From Myxococcales bacterium (GTDB lineage Bacteria > Myxococcota_A > Polyangia > Polyangiales > Polyangiaceae), in assembly GCA_004193285.1 (NCBI GenBank), contig SECP01000068.1, positions 1 to 36,870 of the forward strand: DNA of 36,870 nt, given 5' to 3'. The position numbers and the translations under genes were made by a program. This document shows, piece by piece, positions 22,398 to 30,756 of the stretch. Below the pieces are notes generated by a model. It saw only the letters and a list, made by a program, of their open reading frames with translations, did not search any database and was not told the DNA's origin. Numbering within the stretch: position 1 is the stretch's first letter; each line of letters opens with the position of its first letter.

Positions 22398-23714
22398 TTA
22401 CAGATCCGCGCAGTCGCAGGACGTCGTCGGGATCGTCGGCTCGGTCGCGATGTACGGGCTCGCGTTCAGCGTCGTGAGGTCCGGCGACGTGAACGTGGCG
22501 GCGGGGTACGAGATGTAGCCCCACCACATGAGCGCGTTGTCCGGGCAGCTCGTGGTGTGCGTGGGCTCGCAGCCGGTGGGGTGAGGCAAACCAATGGTGT
22601 GGCCGAGCTCATGGCCCATACCGCCGACCCAGCGGCAGGTGTTGGGCGGATCCGAGTTGTCGTTCGGGCACACCGGAGCGGTGGAAAGCCCGGCCAAACC
22701 GCGCAAATCGTTCTCCGGAAAGCCAGCAAAGGTGGAGATGGCGCCGGTGATGCTGCCGCAGCGTGGCTTGGCGTCCAGGTAGACGAGCCACACGTTGTTC
22801 GGATCGCCGGAGTACGCTCCCGCGAACGCCGTCGCGTCCTCCAGCAGGTTGTAATAGTAGTCCAGCGTGGACTCGGTGGTGTCCCGCACGTGGTTGTACC
22901 AAGCGGAGTCGTGAGTGGTCTGAACGACCTCGACGACGGGTGAGGCGAGGCTGAAGGTCTTGCCGTTGCCCATCGTGTTCTTCCACCACACTTGCAGGTT
23001 CTTGGCGCCGCGCTCCAGCCCCTCCACGTACGCAGGCTGCGTGGTCTTGTCAGAAGGCACGAGGTAAACGAGGTGCACCTTCTTCGCGTTCGCGCCGAGC
23101 GCGGTTTGGTATTCGCACTGGTTGCTGCCGCTCGAAAGCTCGAGCGCGTCGAAGAGGTACGGTTGGCTGCCAGCGGGGACGTTCAGGTCCAGCTTGAAGC
23201 GAATGTCCGCGGCGCCGGCGCTGGAGAGCGCGGCCGCGAGGCTCGGCGAGAGCGTGAAGCTCAGCTCCTGAAACGAGCCGAGCGGTTTGCCGGTGAGCTC
23301 GTAGTGGGCGATAGAAGTGCCAAAAATGCCGCGCGAAGGGGATTCCACGCGCAAATCCAGCTGGCCGTACCACCACGGGTTGGGCTGGCTCGTGGGAAGC
23401 TTCACGCTCAAGCTCCCCGTCGTTCCGAGCCCGGTGATGGGAGCGAGCGCCGCGCTCGTGAGCGTCGTGTAGCCGGCGTTGGAGATCGAGAGCGAAGCGC
23501 TCCCCTCGACCCGATCGCTGCTCGCAGCGAGGGTCCCGGCAGTGGCCGTCCACGCGGCGACGCTCTCGAATCCGAGCACCTCGCCGCTCGTCAACGCTTG
23601 GCTGATACTCGCGTGATCCTCGTCGCGTTCTGCCTCACCTTCCGGCGCTGACGCGCAGCCGAGCAAGAGGCCGATACACATCCCGTACGTACCGAGTTCC
23701 CTGAAGTTGGTCAT
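22398..23714 (-). CDS. Metzincin-type zinc protease lipoprotein
   Basis: 438 residues. The lipobox is GLLLGC. A jelly-roll-like N-terminal region (about 45-185, GSLSVKLPTSQPNPWWYGQ and YLFDALELSSGS) is followed by a catalytic part with VYLVPSDK, and the zinc site HELGHTIGLPH (His368, Glu369, His372, His378) with a Met-containing turn ALMWWGYISYP. Multiple cysteines flank the site. The ATG at 23714 starts a normal signal; an upstream in-frame extension is rejected. It is probably exported to degrade protein; the N-terminal domain may bind substrate. It converges on the GH12 gene with a 27-nt gap. Confidence 0.82.
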   Translation of the reverse strand: MTNFRELGTYGMCIGLLLGCASAPEGEAERDEDHASISQALTSGEVLGFESVAAWTATAGTLAASSDRVEGSASLSISNAGYTTLTSAALAPITGLGTTGSLSVKLPTSQPNPWWYGQLDLRVESPSRGIFGTSIAHYELTGKPLGSFQELSFTLSPSLAAALSSAGAADIRFKLDLNVPAGSQPYLFDALELSSGSNQCEYQTALGANAKKVHLVYLVPSDKTTQPAYVEGLERGAKNLQVWWKNTMGNGKTFSLASPVVEVVQTTHDSAWYNHVRDTTESTLDYYYNLLEDATAFAGAYSGDPNNVWLVYLDAKPRCGSITGAISTFAGFPENDLRGLAGLSTAPVCPNDNSDPPNTCRWVGGMGHELGHTIGLPHPTGCEPTHTTSCPDNALMWWGYISYPAATFTSPDLTTLNASPYIATEPTIPTTSCDCADL

Positions 23715-23786
23715 CGCAGGGTTAGAGTCGTGCGCGCGCCAATCCTTCGGCGGGCGCACGAGCAACGCCTCACGACGTGCGAGGAC

Positions 23787-24347
23787 CTATTTGCGAAGAG
23801 CGGCGAGCGCTTCGGTCCAGCGCACGAGCTCGTCCAGCATCGTGACCGCCATCTTGTCGTGGGATTCGTGGGGCTTGAAGGCGCCCGCATTCATGAACTG
23901 CGAAAAGAACGGGATGACGACGGCCTCCGGAATGCCGACCACCTTCATGCTGATGAGCGGCTGCTTGAGCATTTGCACGGCGCGGATGCCCCCGGATTGC
24001 CCGCCGTAGCTCACGAAGCCCGCCGCCTTGTACGCCCACTCGTGGTACACGTAGTCCAGCGCGTTGAGGAGCGCGGGCGGCGCGCTGAAGTTGTACTCCG
24101 GCGTGACGAACACGAACGCGTCGGAGGCTTGGACGAGCCGGCTCCACGCTTTGGTGTGCTCGTGCTCGTATTCGCCGAGGCGCGGGTGCTTGGCCTCGTC
24201 CAAAAGGGGCAGATTTTGCTCTTTGAGATCCACGAGCTGGACCTCGAATTTGCCGTGGAGCAGCGCCCTTTCGAAGAACCATTGTCCAATGGGCAGCCCC
24301 ACGCGGCCGGGGCGGGTGCTGCCGATGACGACACTCAGCTTGCTCAT
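23787..24347 (-). CDS. NADPH-dependent FMN reductase family protein
   Basis: 186 residues, flavodoxin-like. The FMN phosphate loop is GSTRPGRVG at the N-terminus; the family motif TPEYNFSAPPALLNALDYV follows near the middle, then SYGGQSGGIRAVQML. No export signal. It reduces FMN, quinones or chromate-like acceptors with NAD(P)H in the cytoplasm. Length is typical. It stands between two exported-protein genes without clear coupling. Confidence 0.9.
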   Translation of the reverse strand: MSKLSVVIGSTRPGRVGLPIGQWFFERALLHGKFEVQLVDLKEQNLPLLDEAKHPRLGEYEHEHTKAWSRLVQASDAFVFVTPEYNFSAPPALLNALDYVYHEWAYKAAGFVSYGGQSGGIRAVQMLKQPLISMKVVGIPEAVVIPFFSQFMNAGAFKPHESHDKMAVTMLDELVRWTEALAALRK

Positions 24348-24416
24348 GCAGTCGTCCTACCACCGCCGCTGAGCGGAGAGACAGCCGCCGAGAGCGTGGC
24401 CAATTTCTACGGAGCG

Positions 24417-25811
24417 TCAGCCAACCAGGCCGGGGAGCGCCCCGGTCGCGCCCGAGGCATCACCGAAGGACTGAAGCTCCGGCGCGCCGAGCGCGTGAGC
24501 GATGGAGACGAGCAGTTGGTTGTTGTCGCGGCGGTTTTGACTGAAATCCAGGTAGCGGCCCGTAGCGATTTTGCCCCCCGCGCTGCCGGCCAACACGTAC
24601 GGCATGAGCGTGAGGTCGTGCTGAGTGGACTCGCCTATCTCGGTGGCCCAGAGGACGAGGGTGTTGTCGAGGAGAGTGCCGTCCCCCTCTGGGTAGCTGT
24701 CTAGCTTCGTGAGGAAGTACGCGACCTGCTCGGCGTACCAGGTCTGGATGCCGTTGTAGGCCTGATAGTTGGCGCCGCTCGACGAAAAGTCGTGGGAGAT
24801 GACGTGGTGGTTGCCGGTGTAACCGAGAAACGGAAACAGGTGCTCGCTCTCCGAGTACGACCACTGCAGGGTGAGCAGGCGGGTTTGGTCGCACGCGAGC
24901 GCCGCGGCGGCGAGCTCCATTTGTTGGCGACCCGTCTCCAGGTACTGCTCATCTACCGAGAGGTTGACCGCGGACAGCGTCGGCGGCGAACACTGAGCCG
25001 AAGGCTGGCCGGCGCCGGGTGTGGCGACGAGCCGCTGCTCCACGCTGCGCAGCGCGGTGACGTGCGCGTCCAACTTTTGGCGATCTTCTGCGCCGACGAT
25101 CTGGGACACGCGTGCGAGCTCCCCTTGCGTGAGATCGAAGACGCTCTTGCGCTGCGCCCACAGTCGCTCCAGCGCCGGGTCGGTCGTGCCGCCCGGAGTG
25201 AGGGTGGGAGCGGAGAACAGCGCCTTGAACACGTCCGCCGGGTCCTCGCGCGGAGGCATGGGTCGGTTGGAGCCGGCGTACGAGATGCGCGCGCGCACCT
25301 CCGTATCGCGCACGTGCACGCCGAGCTGTAGGCTCTTGAACGGCGTGGGGGGAGCAAGCTTTTCGGCCAAATACTGGTCGATGGATTGGCCGCTGCCCCA
25401 GCCCGAGGTGGTGTTGCCGAAGCTCTTGAACTCACCACCGGCGTTGAGCGGACGCGCGGTGAGCATGCCGCCGGTGCCGCGCGCGTGCTCCGAGCCCAGG
25501 GTGCCGCCGAGCGCGCCGTTCTGCAGAGAGTCGTTCAGCCGAATGCCCTTCAAGAAGACCAGCTTCTGCTGGTGCGCAGCGAGCGGCTTCGTCAGGGTAT
25601 TGAGAGTGAAGCTCGTCTCCGTGCCGCTGGGCCAAAACAGCGCGTTGCGTGTGCCGTTGGGGGTCGCGATGACGACGAGGCGGGTGGGCTTTGCGTCTTG
25701 GCCCTCGGCGCGGCGAGCGTTCAGCAGCGGCCAGGCCGCGGTCCCGGCGAGCGCGCCGCGGAGCAGGTTGCGGCGAGTGAAGCGGAGGGGGTGGTGCAAG
25801 GCGCGGCTCAT
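24417..25811 (-). CDS. DUF1552-family Tat-exported protein (pair 2)
   Basis: 464 residues starting MSRALHHPLRFTRRNLLRGA, a Tat signal (TRRNLL). Family blocks: RLVVIATPNGTRNALFWPSG, LVFLKGIRLND, SEHARGTGGMLTARPL, QSIDQYLAEKL, LTLQWSYSESEHLFPFLG, and LDNTLVLWATEIGES with YVLAGSAGGKIATGRYLDFS. The ATG overlaps the TGA of the DUF1592 gene (ATGA), so the two are translationally coupled. Compared with pair 1 the order is reversed: here DUF1592 is first. Confidence 0.85.
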   Translation of the reverse strand: MSRALHHPLRFTRRNLLRGALAGTAAWPLLNARRAEGQDAKPTRLVVIATPNGTRNALFWPSGTETSFTLNTLTKPLAAHQQKLVFLKGIRLNDSLQNGALGGTLGSEHARGTGGMLTARPLNAGGEFKSFGNTTSGWGSGQSIDQYLAEKLAPPTPFKSLQLGVHVRDTEVRARISYAGSNRPMPPREDPADVFKALFSAPTLTPGGTTDPALERLWAQRKSVFDLTQGELARVSQIVGAEDRQKLDAHVTALRSVEQRLVATPGAGQPSAQCSPPTLSAVNLSVDEQYLETGRQQMELAAAALACDQTRLLTLQWSYSESEHLFPFLGYTGNHHVISHDFSSSGANYQAYNGIQTWYAEQVAYFLTKLDSYPEGDGTLLDNTLVLWATEIGESTQHDLTLMPYVLAGSAGGKIATGRYLDFSQNRRDNNQLLVSIAHALGAPELQSFGDASGATGALPGLVG

Positions 25812-27496
25812 GGCGTGTGGGGGCTCCGGAACAAGAAGGCGTCCGTCTGCGTGCTCTCGACGATCAGCTCTCGCACGTCCCCGCTGGCCAAGGCGGCGGC
25901 GAGCGCGTCGAGCGAGCACGCGTCTGCCTCTACCTCGGTGCGGCCGCTCGCGAAGCGGAACCACTGCGTCGCCAGGCAGGCTTTCACCTTGTCACTTTCG
26001 GCGAGCTTTTCGCCCAACTCTCGCACGTTGGCGAACCGGCCCATGAGCGCCGGGTCGCTCGTGCCGATCACCTCCCCGGACGTGTCCAAAGTGACGCCGC
26101 TCTCTTGCGTGCGATAGCGGCCGATGGCGTCGAAGCTCTCGAACGCGAGACCTATTGGGTCCATCAGCTGGTGGCAAGCGCTGCAGCTGCTGCCTGCCGA
26201 GAGGTGCAGAGCGAGCCGCTCGCGCGCGGTGGGGCCTTCGCTCAGCATCGGCACCGAGATGTCCACGTCCATGGGAGGCATGGGCGGTGGCTCGCAGAGC
26301 AGCATGCTGCGCACGAACTTGCCGCGCAGCACCGGCGACGTTTGATCCGGGTGGCCTTGCACGGAGAGCAAACCGACTTGCGTGAGCAGCCCGGAGCGCC
26401 CCTGCTCCGCCGGCAACGTGACGAAGCCAGGCGTCGCCGGGGCCGGCACCCCGTAGAACGGAGCGAGCGCGGCGTTCACGTAAGCGACTGGCTCCGTGAG
26501 CAGGGCGCGCAAGCTGCCACCTCCCTCCCCGAGCACCCGGTTCACGAAGGCGGGAAGCTCCGCGATCATCGCCTGCTTGGCCTCCGCGGTGAGCTCCGGG
26601 AACGCGGCCAAGCTCTTGATGGTGATGGCCAAGCGCTCCGCACCTGTCCACTGCTGGAAGAAGTGCGCGGTGGAGCGCTGCGCGCGCGGATCCGCCAGCA
26701 TGGTGCGGGCCCTTTGCCGAAGCTGCTCCTTGCTGCCGAGCTCACCACGCGCCGCGGCGTCGAGCAGCGCGTCGTCGGGGCCGGAAGCCCAGATGAGGAA
26801 CGAGAGGCGCGCGGCGAGCTCGAACGCGTCCAGCGGTACGCGCTCTCGAGCATCGGTCGGTGAGCTGAGCTCGAGCCGGTACAGGAAATGCGGCGACTGG
26901 AGCGCAGCGCGCACCAGGACCTCGATGCCCTCTGCGTAGCTGCCGCCAGTGCGCCCCGCTTCATAAGCGGCCATGAGCAAGGCCTCGTCATTGGCGGTGA
27001 GCGCGCGCCGAAATGCGCGCCGGCCGAAGCTCTTGGCAAAATCCCGAGCGCACGCCTCCTCCCCCTGCGCTAGCTCGTCGCACGCGGTGAGGCGCCGCAC
27101 GTCCGCGGCTGCGCTCTTTGCGAGCGACTCCGATACGAGCACGTACTTTTCCGCGTGCAGCTCCGAGACGGTGAGCACCCGCGCGTTGTTGTCGAAGCTA
27201 CTCGTGACCTCGTCCGCCGGCAGCGACGCGGCTTCGCTCCCATCCACCCCCAGCAAGTCCTCCACCGAGTTCCGGTACTCGACGCGAGTGAGTCGGCGAA
27301 GCGGCGTGCGCGGGACCGGCTGACTGGGACAGCTCGCCGTCGGCTCGAGCCCGCTACTACTTCCGCCGGCCGAGGCGGCACCTGCACTACCGGACGCGCC
27401 GCTTGGCGGAGCTTCCGCCCCCGTCCTGCAGCCGAGCACGAGCAGCCACGACGCGACGCCTAGCGCGAGCAGAGGACGACCTGCGGAGCCTTGCAC
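25808..27496 (-). CDS. DUF1592/DUF1588-family c-type heme lipoprotein (pair 2)
   Basis: 562 residues from the GTG at 27496, which gives a compact lipoprotein signal ending LLVLGC; earlier starts such as GTG 27568 and an ATG further up are possible. Blocks: TPLRRLTRVEYRNSVEDLLG, KYVLVSESLAKSA, FGRRAFRRALTANDEALLM, LQSPHFLYRLELSSP, LAARLSFLIWASGPDDALLD, TSPVLRGKFVRSMLLCEPPP, and the heme site CSACH (Cys438, Cys441, His442) followed by LMDPIGLAFESFDAIGRYR. The end overlaps the DUF1552 start by 4 nt. Function as for pair 1: exported redox protein of unknown substrate. Confidence 0.85.
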   Translation of the reverse strand: MQGSAGRPLLALGVASWLLVLGCRTGAEAPPSGASGSAGAASAGGSSSGLEPTASCPSQPVPRTPLRRLTRVEYRNSVEDLLGVDGSEAASLPADEVTSSFDNNARVLTVSELHAEKYVLVSESLAKSAAADVRRLTACDELAQGEEACARDFAKSFGRRAFRRALTANDEALLMAAYEAGRTGGSYAEGIEVLVRAALQSPHFLYRLELSSPTDARERVPLDAFELAARLSFLIWASGPDDALLDAAARGELGSKEQLRQRARTMLADPRAQRSTAHFFQQWTGAERLAITIKSLAAFPELTAEAKQAMIAELPAFVNRVLGEGGGSLRALLTEPVAYVNAALAPFYGVPAPATPGFVTLPAEQGRSGLLTQVGLLSVQGHPDQTSPVLRGKFVRSMLLCEPPPMPPMDVDISVPMLSEGPTARERLALHLSAGSSCSACHQLMDPIGLAFESFDAIGRYRTQESGVTLDTSGEVIGTSDPALMGRFANVRELGEKLAESDKVKACLATQWFRFASGRTEVEADACSLDALAAALASGDVRELIVESTQTDAFLFRSPHTP

Positions 27497-27621
27497 GACG
27501 CGCAGTACACCACGACTGACCGTCGATCTGGCGACGCATTCCAGGCTTGCGCGTCGAATGATTGGCACTCTGCGGCAGGGCGAGAGTTTTACAACCGCGC
27601 AGCGTGGGAAACTGCACCCGC

Positions 27622-28194
27622 TCAGAGGTCCAGGCGCAGCCCGATGCCGGCCGCGCTGGGCGTGGCCCAAGGCGTGACGGTCGCGCTCAAGTGCTCGCTC
27701 TCCGGCTCTTTCTTGCCCCCAATGACGATGAGCGGGATGCCCACGCCCAGCAGGACGACGCTCGTCAACAAGGAGCCGTAGACGATGCCGTCGTAGTTAC
27801 ACCGCCGTCGGTACGATGTGCCGCTGGTGTCGTCGTCGTCGAAGGTGCAGAAGCTGGCGGAGAGCGCGGCCGTCCCCGAAACGATGAGCGCCACCGGCGC
27901 CAGCGACGTCATCACGATACCACCTGCCATCATCCCCTTGGAGTGACGCACCATTTTCGGCGGCGCGGGCTGCGGCGGCGGCAGCGACAGCGCTACGCTG
28001 GGTGCGGGTAGAGGCGCAGCGAAGGAAGGCGCGGCGGCTGCTGCCGGCGGCGGAGCAGGCTCTACGCACTTACCCTCTTCGCAAATCCGCTCACCTTTGC
28101 ACTCCGTGTCCATCGAGCACTGAGCGTTTGCTCCGACGCTCGCCACGACCACCGCGCCCCCAAGAACCATCGAAACCCGAGTCGTCCTCCGCAT
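27622..28194 (-). CDS. Exported two-helix membrane protein with Cys-rich and Pro-rich N-terminus
   Basis: 190 residues. A signal sequence ends VGANA, then a small Cys motif (CSMDTECKGERICEEGKC) of a kind frequent in myxobacterial secreted proteins. A Pro/Ala-rich spacer (about 48-78) leads to two membrane helices (GIVMTSLAPVALIVSGTAAL and YGSLLTSVVLLGVGIPLIVI) separated by an Asp-rich loop with two cysteines. Function unknown. The ATG at 28194 lies 20 nt after the stop of the SMP-30-like gene on the same strand, so both may be co-transcribed. Confidence 0.75.
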   Translation of the reverse strand: MRRTTRVSMVLGGAVVVASVGANAQCSMDTECKGERICEEGKCVEPAPPPAAAAAPSFAAPLPAPSVALSLPPPQPAPPKMVRHSKGMMAGGIVMTSLAPVALIVSGTAALSASFCTFDDDDTSGTSYRRRCNYDGIVYGSLLTSVVLLGVGIPLIVIGGKKEPESEHLSATVTPWATPSAAGIGLRLDL

Positions 28195-28214
28195 GGGCCC
28201 GACTCTAGCAGCAA

Positions 28215-29351
28215 CTACGGTAGACCCGGAACCGTCGCGGCCCGCGTGTGCGTCTCAGTATCGGGCCCCACGATGAACAGCGTCTTCAGATCAGGGCCGC
28301 CGAACGCGGAGTTCGTGCCGTTGTTCGTGATGTTGCCGGCGCAGTCGACTGCAATCCCGTCGCCGGAGGGCGCCGGGCCGCCCTTGGCTCCGGGTGTCCC
28401 GGTGGCGTCCAGGGTCCAGGTCCCCATGGTGACGACGTGGAGCTTCAGCTCGTCCGGAGAAAGGGCGAGCCCGTTCAGCGCGCCCATCTGAATGACGGAG
28501 GTGGCGCCCAGCGGATCGATACGAACCAAGGCCTCGCCGAGCCCCTTGGGCCGATTGCCGAGCTCCGCCGTGCGATTCGAGAAGTACACATTGCCATCGC
28601 TCCGCGCGATGAGGTCGTTCGGCGAGTCCAGCATCTTACCGCCCGCCATCGAGGCGATCGTGCGCGCTTGCTTCGTCTGCACGTCGTACTCCATGACCGC
28701 ACGCGGGCCCTGACACGCGGCGAGCAAGTTGCCGGAGGGGCTCACACCGAGGCCATTGCAGCCCACGTTTGGCAACCACACCTCGCAGCCCTCCCCGGGC
28801 GTGAACTTGATGATGTCTCCGCCCGTGTACTGGCCGATGGGGAAGTTGCTGAAGAAGAACGCGCCCTCGCCCGCGATCCAGGTCGGCCCTTCCACGTAGT
28901 TGTACGCGTAGTCGAACCCTTCACATACCGTCAGTGCCGGCCCGAGCGACTGTGCCGGCAACGGTCCCGACGGGCAGGTGTATTGCTTCTTTGGTCCGCC
29001 CGGCCCCCAAAAGCCTCCGTCGCTGCCCGCCGCTCCCCCGGCGCCCGCGGCTCCGGCGGCATCGCCACCCGCACCCGAAGCACCGGAGCTCGCCGAGCCG
29101 GCGCTGCCGCCGCTACCCGCGCCGCTAGCGCCTGCGCCGCCCTGACCGGCTGCGCCCGTGCTGGTGCTACCCCCGCTCGAGCCGCCCGCGCCGGCTCCTC
29201 CCTCGTTCGAGGAGCCGGCAGCAGCGCTTTCGCCGCCGAGCGAAGAGCCGCCGCTTGGCGCAGCGGGTGAACCGCCGGAGTCGGAGCCGCACCCGAGCGC
29301 GGCTCCGGAAACCAACGATAGAAGCGCGAGGCTGCGGGCGAACGTCGACAT
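28215..29351 (-). CDS. SMP-30/gluconolactonase-like propeller lipoprotein
   Basis: 378 residues from ATG 29351. The signal ends GAALGC, followed by about 110 residues of Gly/Ser/Ala linker. The propeller then shows SMP-30 motifs: YVEGPTWIAGEGAFFFSN (metal Glu in VEGP), GLGVSPSGNLLAACQG, LDSPNDLIARSDGNVYFSN (metal Asn/Asp), LNGLALSPDELKLHV and PSGDGIAVDCAGNI. Family members hydrolyse lactones with a divalent cation. With the lipobox this one would act outside the cytoplasm. The key metal-binding residues are kept, so activity is plausible; the substrate is unknown. Confidence 0.85.
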   Translation of the reverse strand: MSTFARSLALLSLVSGAALGCGSDSGGSPAAPSGGSSLGGESAAAGSSNEGGAGAGGSSGGSTSTGAAGQGGAGASGAGSGGSAGSASSGASGAGGDAAGAAGAGGAAGSDGGFWGPGGPKKQYTCPSGPLPAQSLGPALTVCEGFDYAYNYVEGPTWIAGEGAFFFSNFPIGQYTGGDIIKFTPGEGCEVWLPNVGCNGLGVSPSGNLLAACQGPRAVMEYDVQTKQARTIASMAGGKMLDSPNDLIARSDGNVYFSNRTAELGNRPKGLGEALVRIDPLGATSVIQMGALNGLALSPDELKLHVVTMGTWTLDATGTPGAKGGPAPSGDGIAVDCAGNITNNGTNSAFGGPDLKTLFIVGPDTETHTRAATVPGLP

Positions 29352-29452
29352 CGACCGCGAGTATGTCCGAGCTGGCCGCCGCAAAGCCGAGCTATTCGGG
29401 GTAGGCGGAGGTGCGCGGGCGAATCAACCAGCAGTGCAGGGCGAAAACCAGC

Positions 29453-29899
29453 TCACGCCTGGGCCGCGATCGCCGCCGGCGATGGAGAGCGCTGACAGAT
29501 ACCAGCGAGTGTCGTGGCCACTCCGTTGCCGCTCTCCCTTTGGACGATATCCGCCAAGCTGATGATGCCGAGGAGGTGCCCTTCACCATCCACCACCGGC
29601 AAACGGCGCACTTGTTGTGAGCGCATCGCAGCCTCCACCTGCTTGATGGAGTCCCCGGTCGTGCAGGTGACGAGCTTGGTAGACATGGCGTCCACCACGC
29701 GGATGCCATCCGGGGGCAAGCCACGCGACCACGTGGCCATGCAGATGTCGCGGTCGGTGAGCATGCCGACGACCACGTCTCCTTCCAGCACCGGCAGCGC
29801 TCCACAGTCCTTTTCCCACATCCTCCCCGCCGCAACGGAAAGGCTGTCTTGCGTCGTTACGCTGGCGCATTCGCGCGTCATCAAATCCAAAACGATCAT
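29453..29899 (-). CDS. Tandem CBS-domain protein
   Basis: 148 residues. Two CBS domains: about 5-62 (VLDLMTRECASVTTQDSLSV ... GDVVVGMLTDRDICMA) and about 70-130 (VVDAMSTKLVTCTTGDSIKQ ... GEGHLLGIISLADIVQ). Such stand-alone pairs bind adenine nucleotides and regulate partners; a cytoplasmic sensor role is known for the fold. The ATG at 29899 has a very good site, AAGGAGG, 7 nt upstream. A -24/-12-like element lies at 29928-29943. The divergent neighbour is a phosphoribosyltransferase; whether the two work together is inference. Confidence 0.92.
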   Translation of the reverse strand: MIVLDLMTRECASVTTQDSLSVAAGRMWEKDCGALPVLEGDVVVGMLTDRDICMATWSRGLPPDGIRVVDAMSTKLVTCTTGDSIKQVEAAMRSQQVRRLPVVDGEGHLLGIISLADIVQRESGNGVATTLAGICQRSPSPAAIAAQA

Positions 29900-29927
29900 G
29901 TAGGCCTCCTTCGAGGGCTCGCGTCCA

Positions 29928-29943
29928 TGCATTGCGCGCGCCA
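29928..29943 (-). promoter_or_regulatory. Sigma-54-like promoter of the CBS gene
   Basis: Reading leftwards: TGGCGC - GCGCA - ATGCA. The essential GG and GC lie at the right spacing; one base (A for T) departs from TTGC. Transcription would start about 20 nt before the ATG, leaving room for AAGGAGG. Confidence 0.45.
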
Positions 29944-29980
29944 CGGCGCCGTCCGGCGCGTCATCCGGCTGAATCGCCGG

Positions 29981-29996
29981 GGGCACATGGCTTGCA
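29981..29996 (+). promoter_or_regulatory. Sigma-54-like promoter near the phosphoribosyltransferase start
   Basis: GGGCAC - ATGGC - TTGCA matches TGGCAC-N5-TTGCA except for the first base. The predicted start of transcription (about 30007) almost coincides with the ATGs at 30009 and 30015, so the message would be nearly leaderless, which weakens the case. Confidence 0.35.
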
Positions 29997-30008
29997 CCGC
30001 CCTCGATC

Positions 30009-30689
30009 ATGCCGATGCCGTTTCCGGATCGCCACGCGGCAGGCCGCCGCCTCGCGGACGAGCTGCAGCGCTTTGCGGCGCACGATCCGATCGTGCTGGC
30101 ACTGCCGCGCGGAGGCGTACCCGTCGCGTATGAGGTAGCGAAGCGACTTCAGGCGCCCCTGGACGTGCTCATCGTGCGCAAGCTGGGTACGCCGACGCAT
30201 CCCGAAATTGCGATGGGCGCGCTCGCCAGCGGGGGAGCGACCGTCCTCAATCACGAAGTCCTTCAGCTGTTTCACGTGAGCGAAGAGGCGCTCCGCGCGG
30301 AGACAGCGCGCGCGGCGGAGGAGCTCGCGCGGCGAGCCGCCCTGTACCGAGGCGACAGGCCTGCCCCGGACGTGCGCGGGCGCACGGTCCTCTTGGTCGA
30401 CGACGGACTGGCAACGGGCGCCACCATGCAGGTCGCGGTCGAAGCGGTGCGTCAGTACGGCCCCGCGCGCGTCGTCGTCGGAGCTCCGATTGGCGCGCGG
30501 GAAGCGTGCGAGCTGCTCGGTCGAAAGGCGGACGAAGTCGTGTGCGCCGAGACGCCCGCGGCCTTTCGCGCCGTTGGCCTGTGGTACCGGAATTTCGAGC
30601 AGACGACTGATCGCGAAGTGGTCGAGCTCTTGGCGGCAGCGCGCCGCGAGCACTCGCTCCACCGCCCCCCTTCGCGTCAAGCCGGCTGA
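30009..30689 (+). CDS. Phosphoribosyltransferase family protein
   Basis: 226 residues. N-terminal FPDRHAAGRRLADELQRF, then ALPRGGVPVAYEVAKRL and VRKLGTPTHPEIAMGALASG, and the PRPP-binding loop VLLVDDGLATGATM. This is the stand-alone type of PRTase often found beside CBS or stress genes. Reaction: transfer or release of phosphoribosyl from PRPP; base partner unknown. ATG at 30009 or 30015 (both close) fits the family N-terminus. Confidence 0.9.
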   Translation: MPMPFPDRHAAGRRLADELQRFAAHDPIVLALPRGGVPVAYEVAKRLQAPLDVLIVRKLGTPTHPEIAMGALASGGATVLNHEVLQLFHVSEEALRAETARAAEELARRAALYRGDRPAPDVRGRTVLLVDDGLATGATMQVAVEAVRQYGPARVVVGAPIGAREACELLGRKADEVVCAETPAAFRAVGLWYRNFEQTTDREVVELLAAARREHSLHRPPSRQAG

Positions 30690-30756
30690 GCAGCGCGATT
30701 TGGGCCGATTTGTCTAACTAGGCGGCCCTCGCTTCGGTTGCTAGCTTCGCAGTCTC

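Noticed and set aside
28248..29270. 340-codon plus-strand frame opposite the SMP-30-like gene
   Set aside because: Shadow of the propeller and linker gene; no motifs, ends in Ala/Arg repeats.
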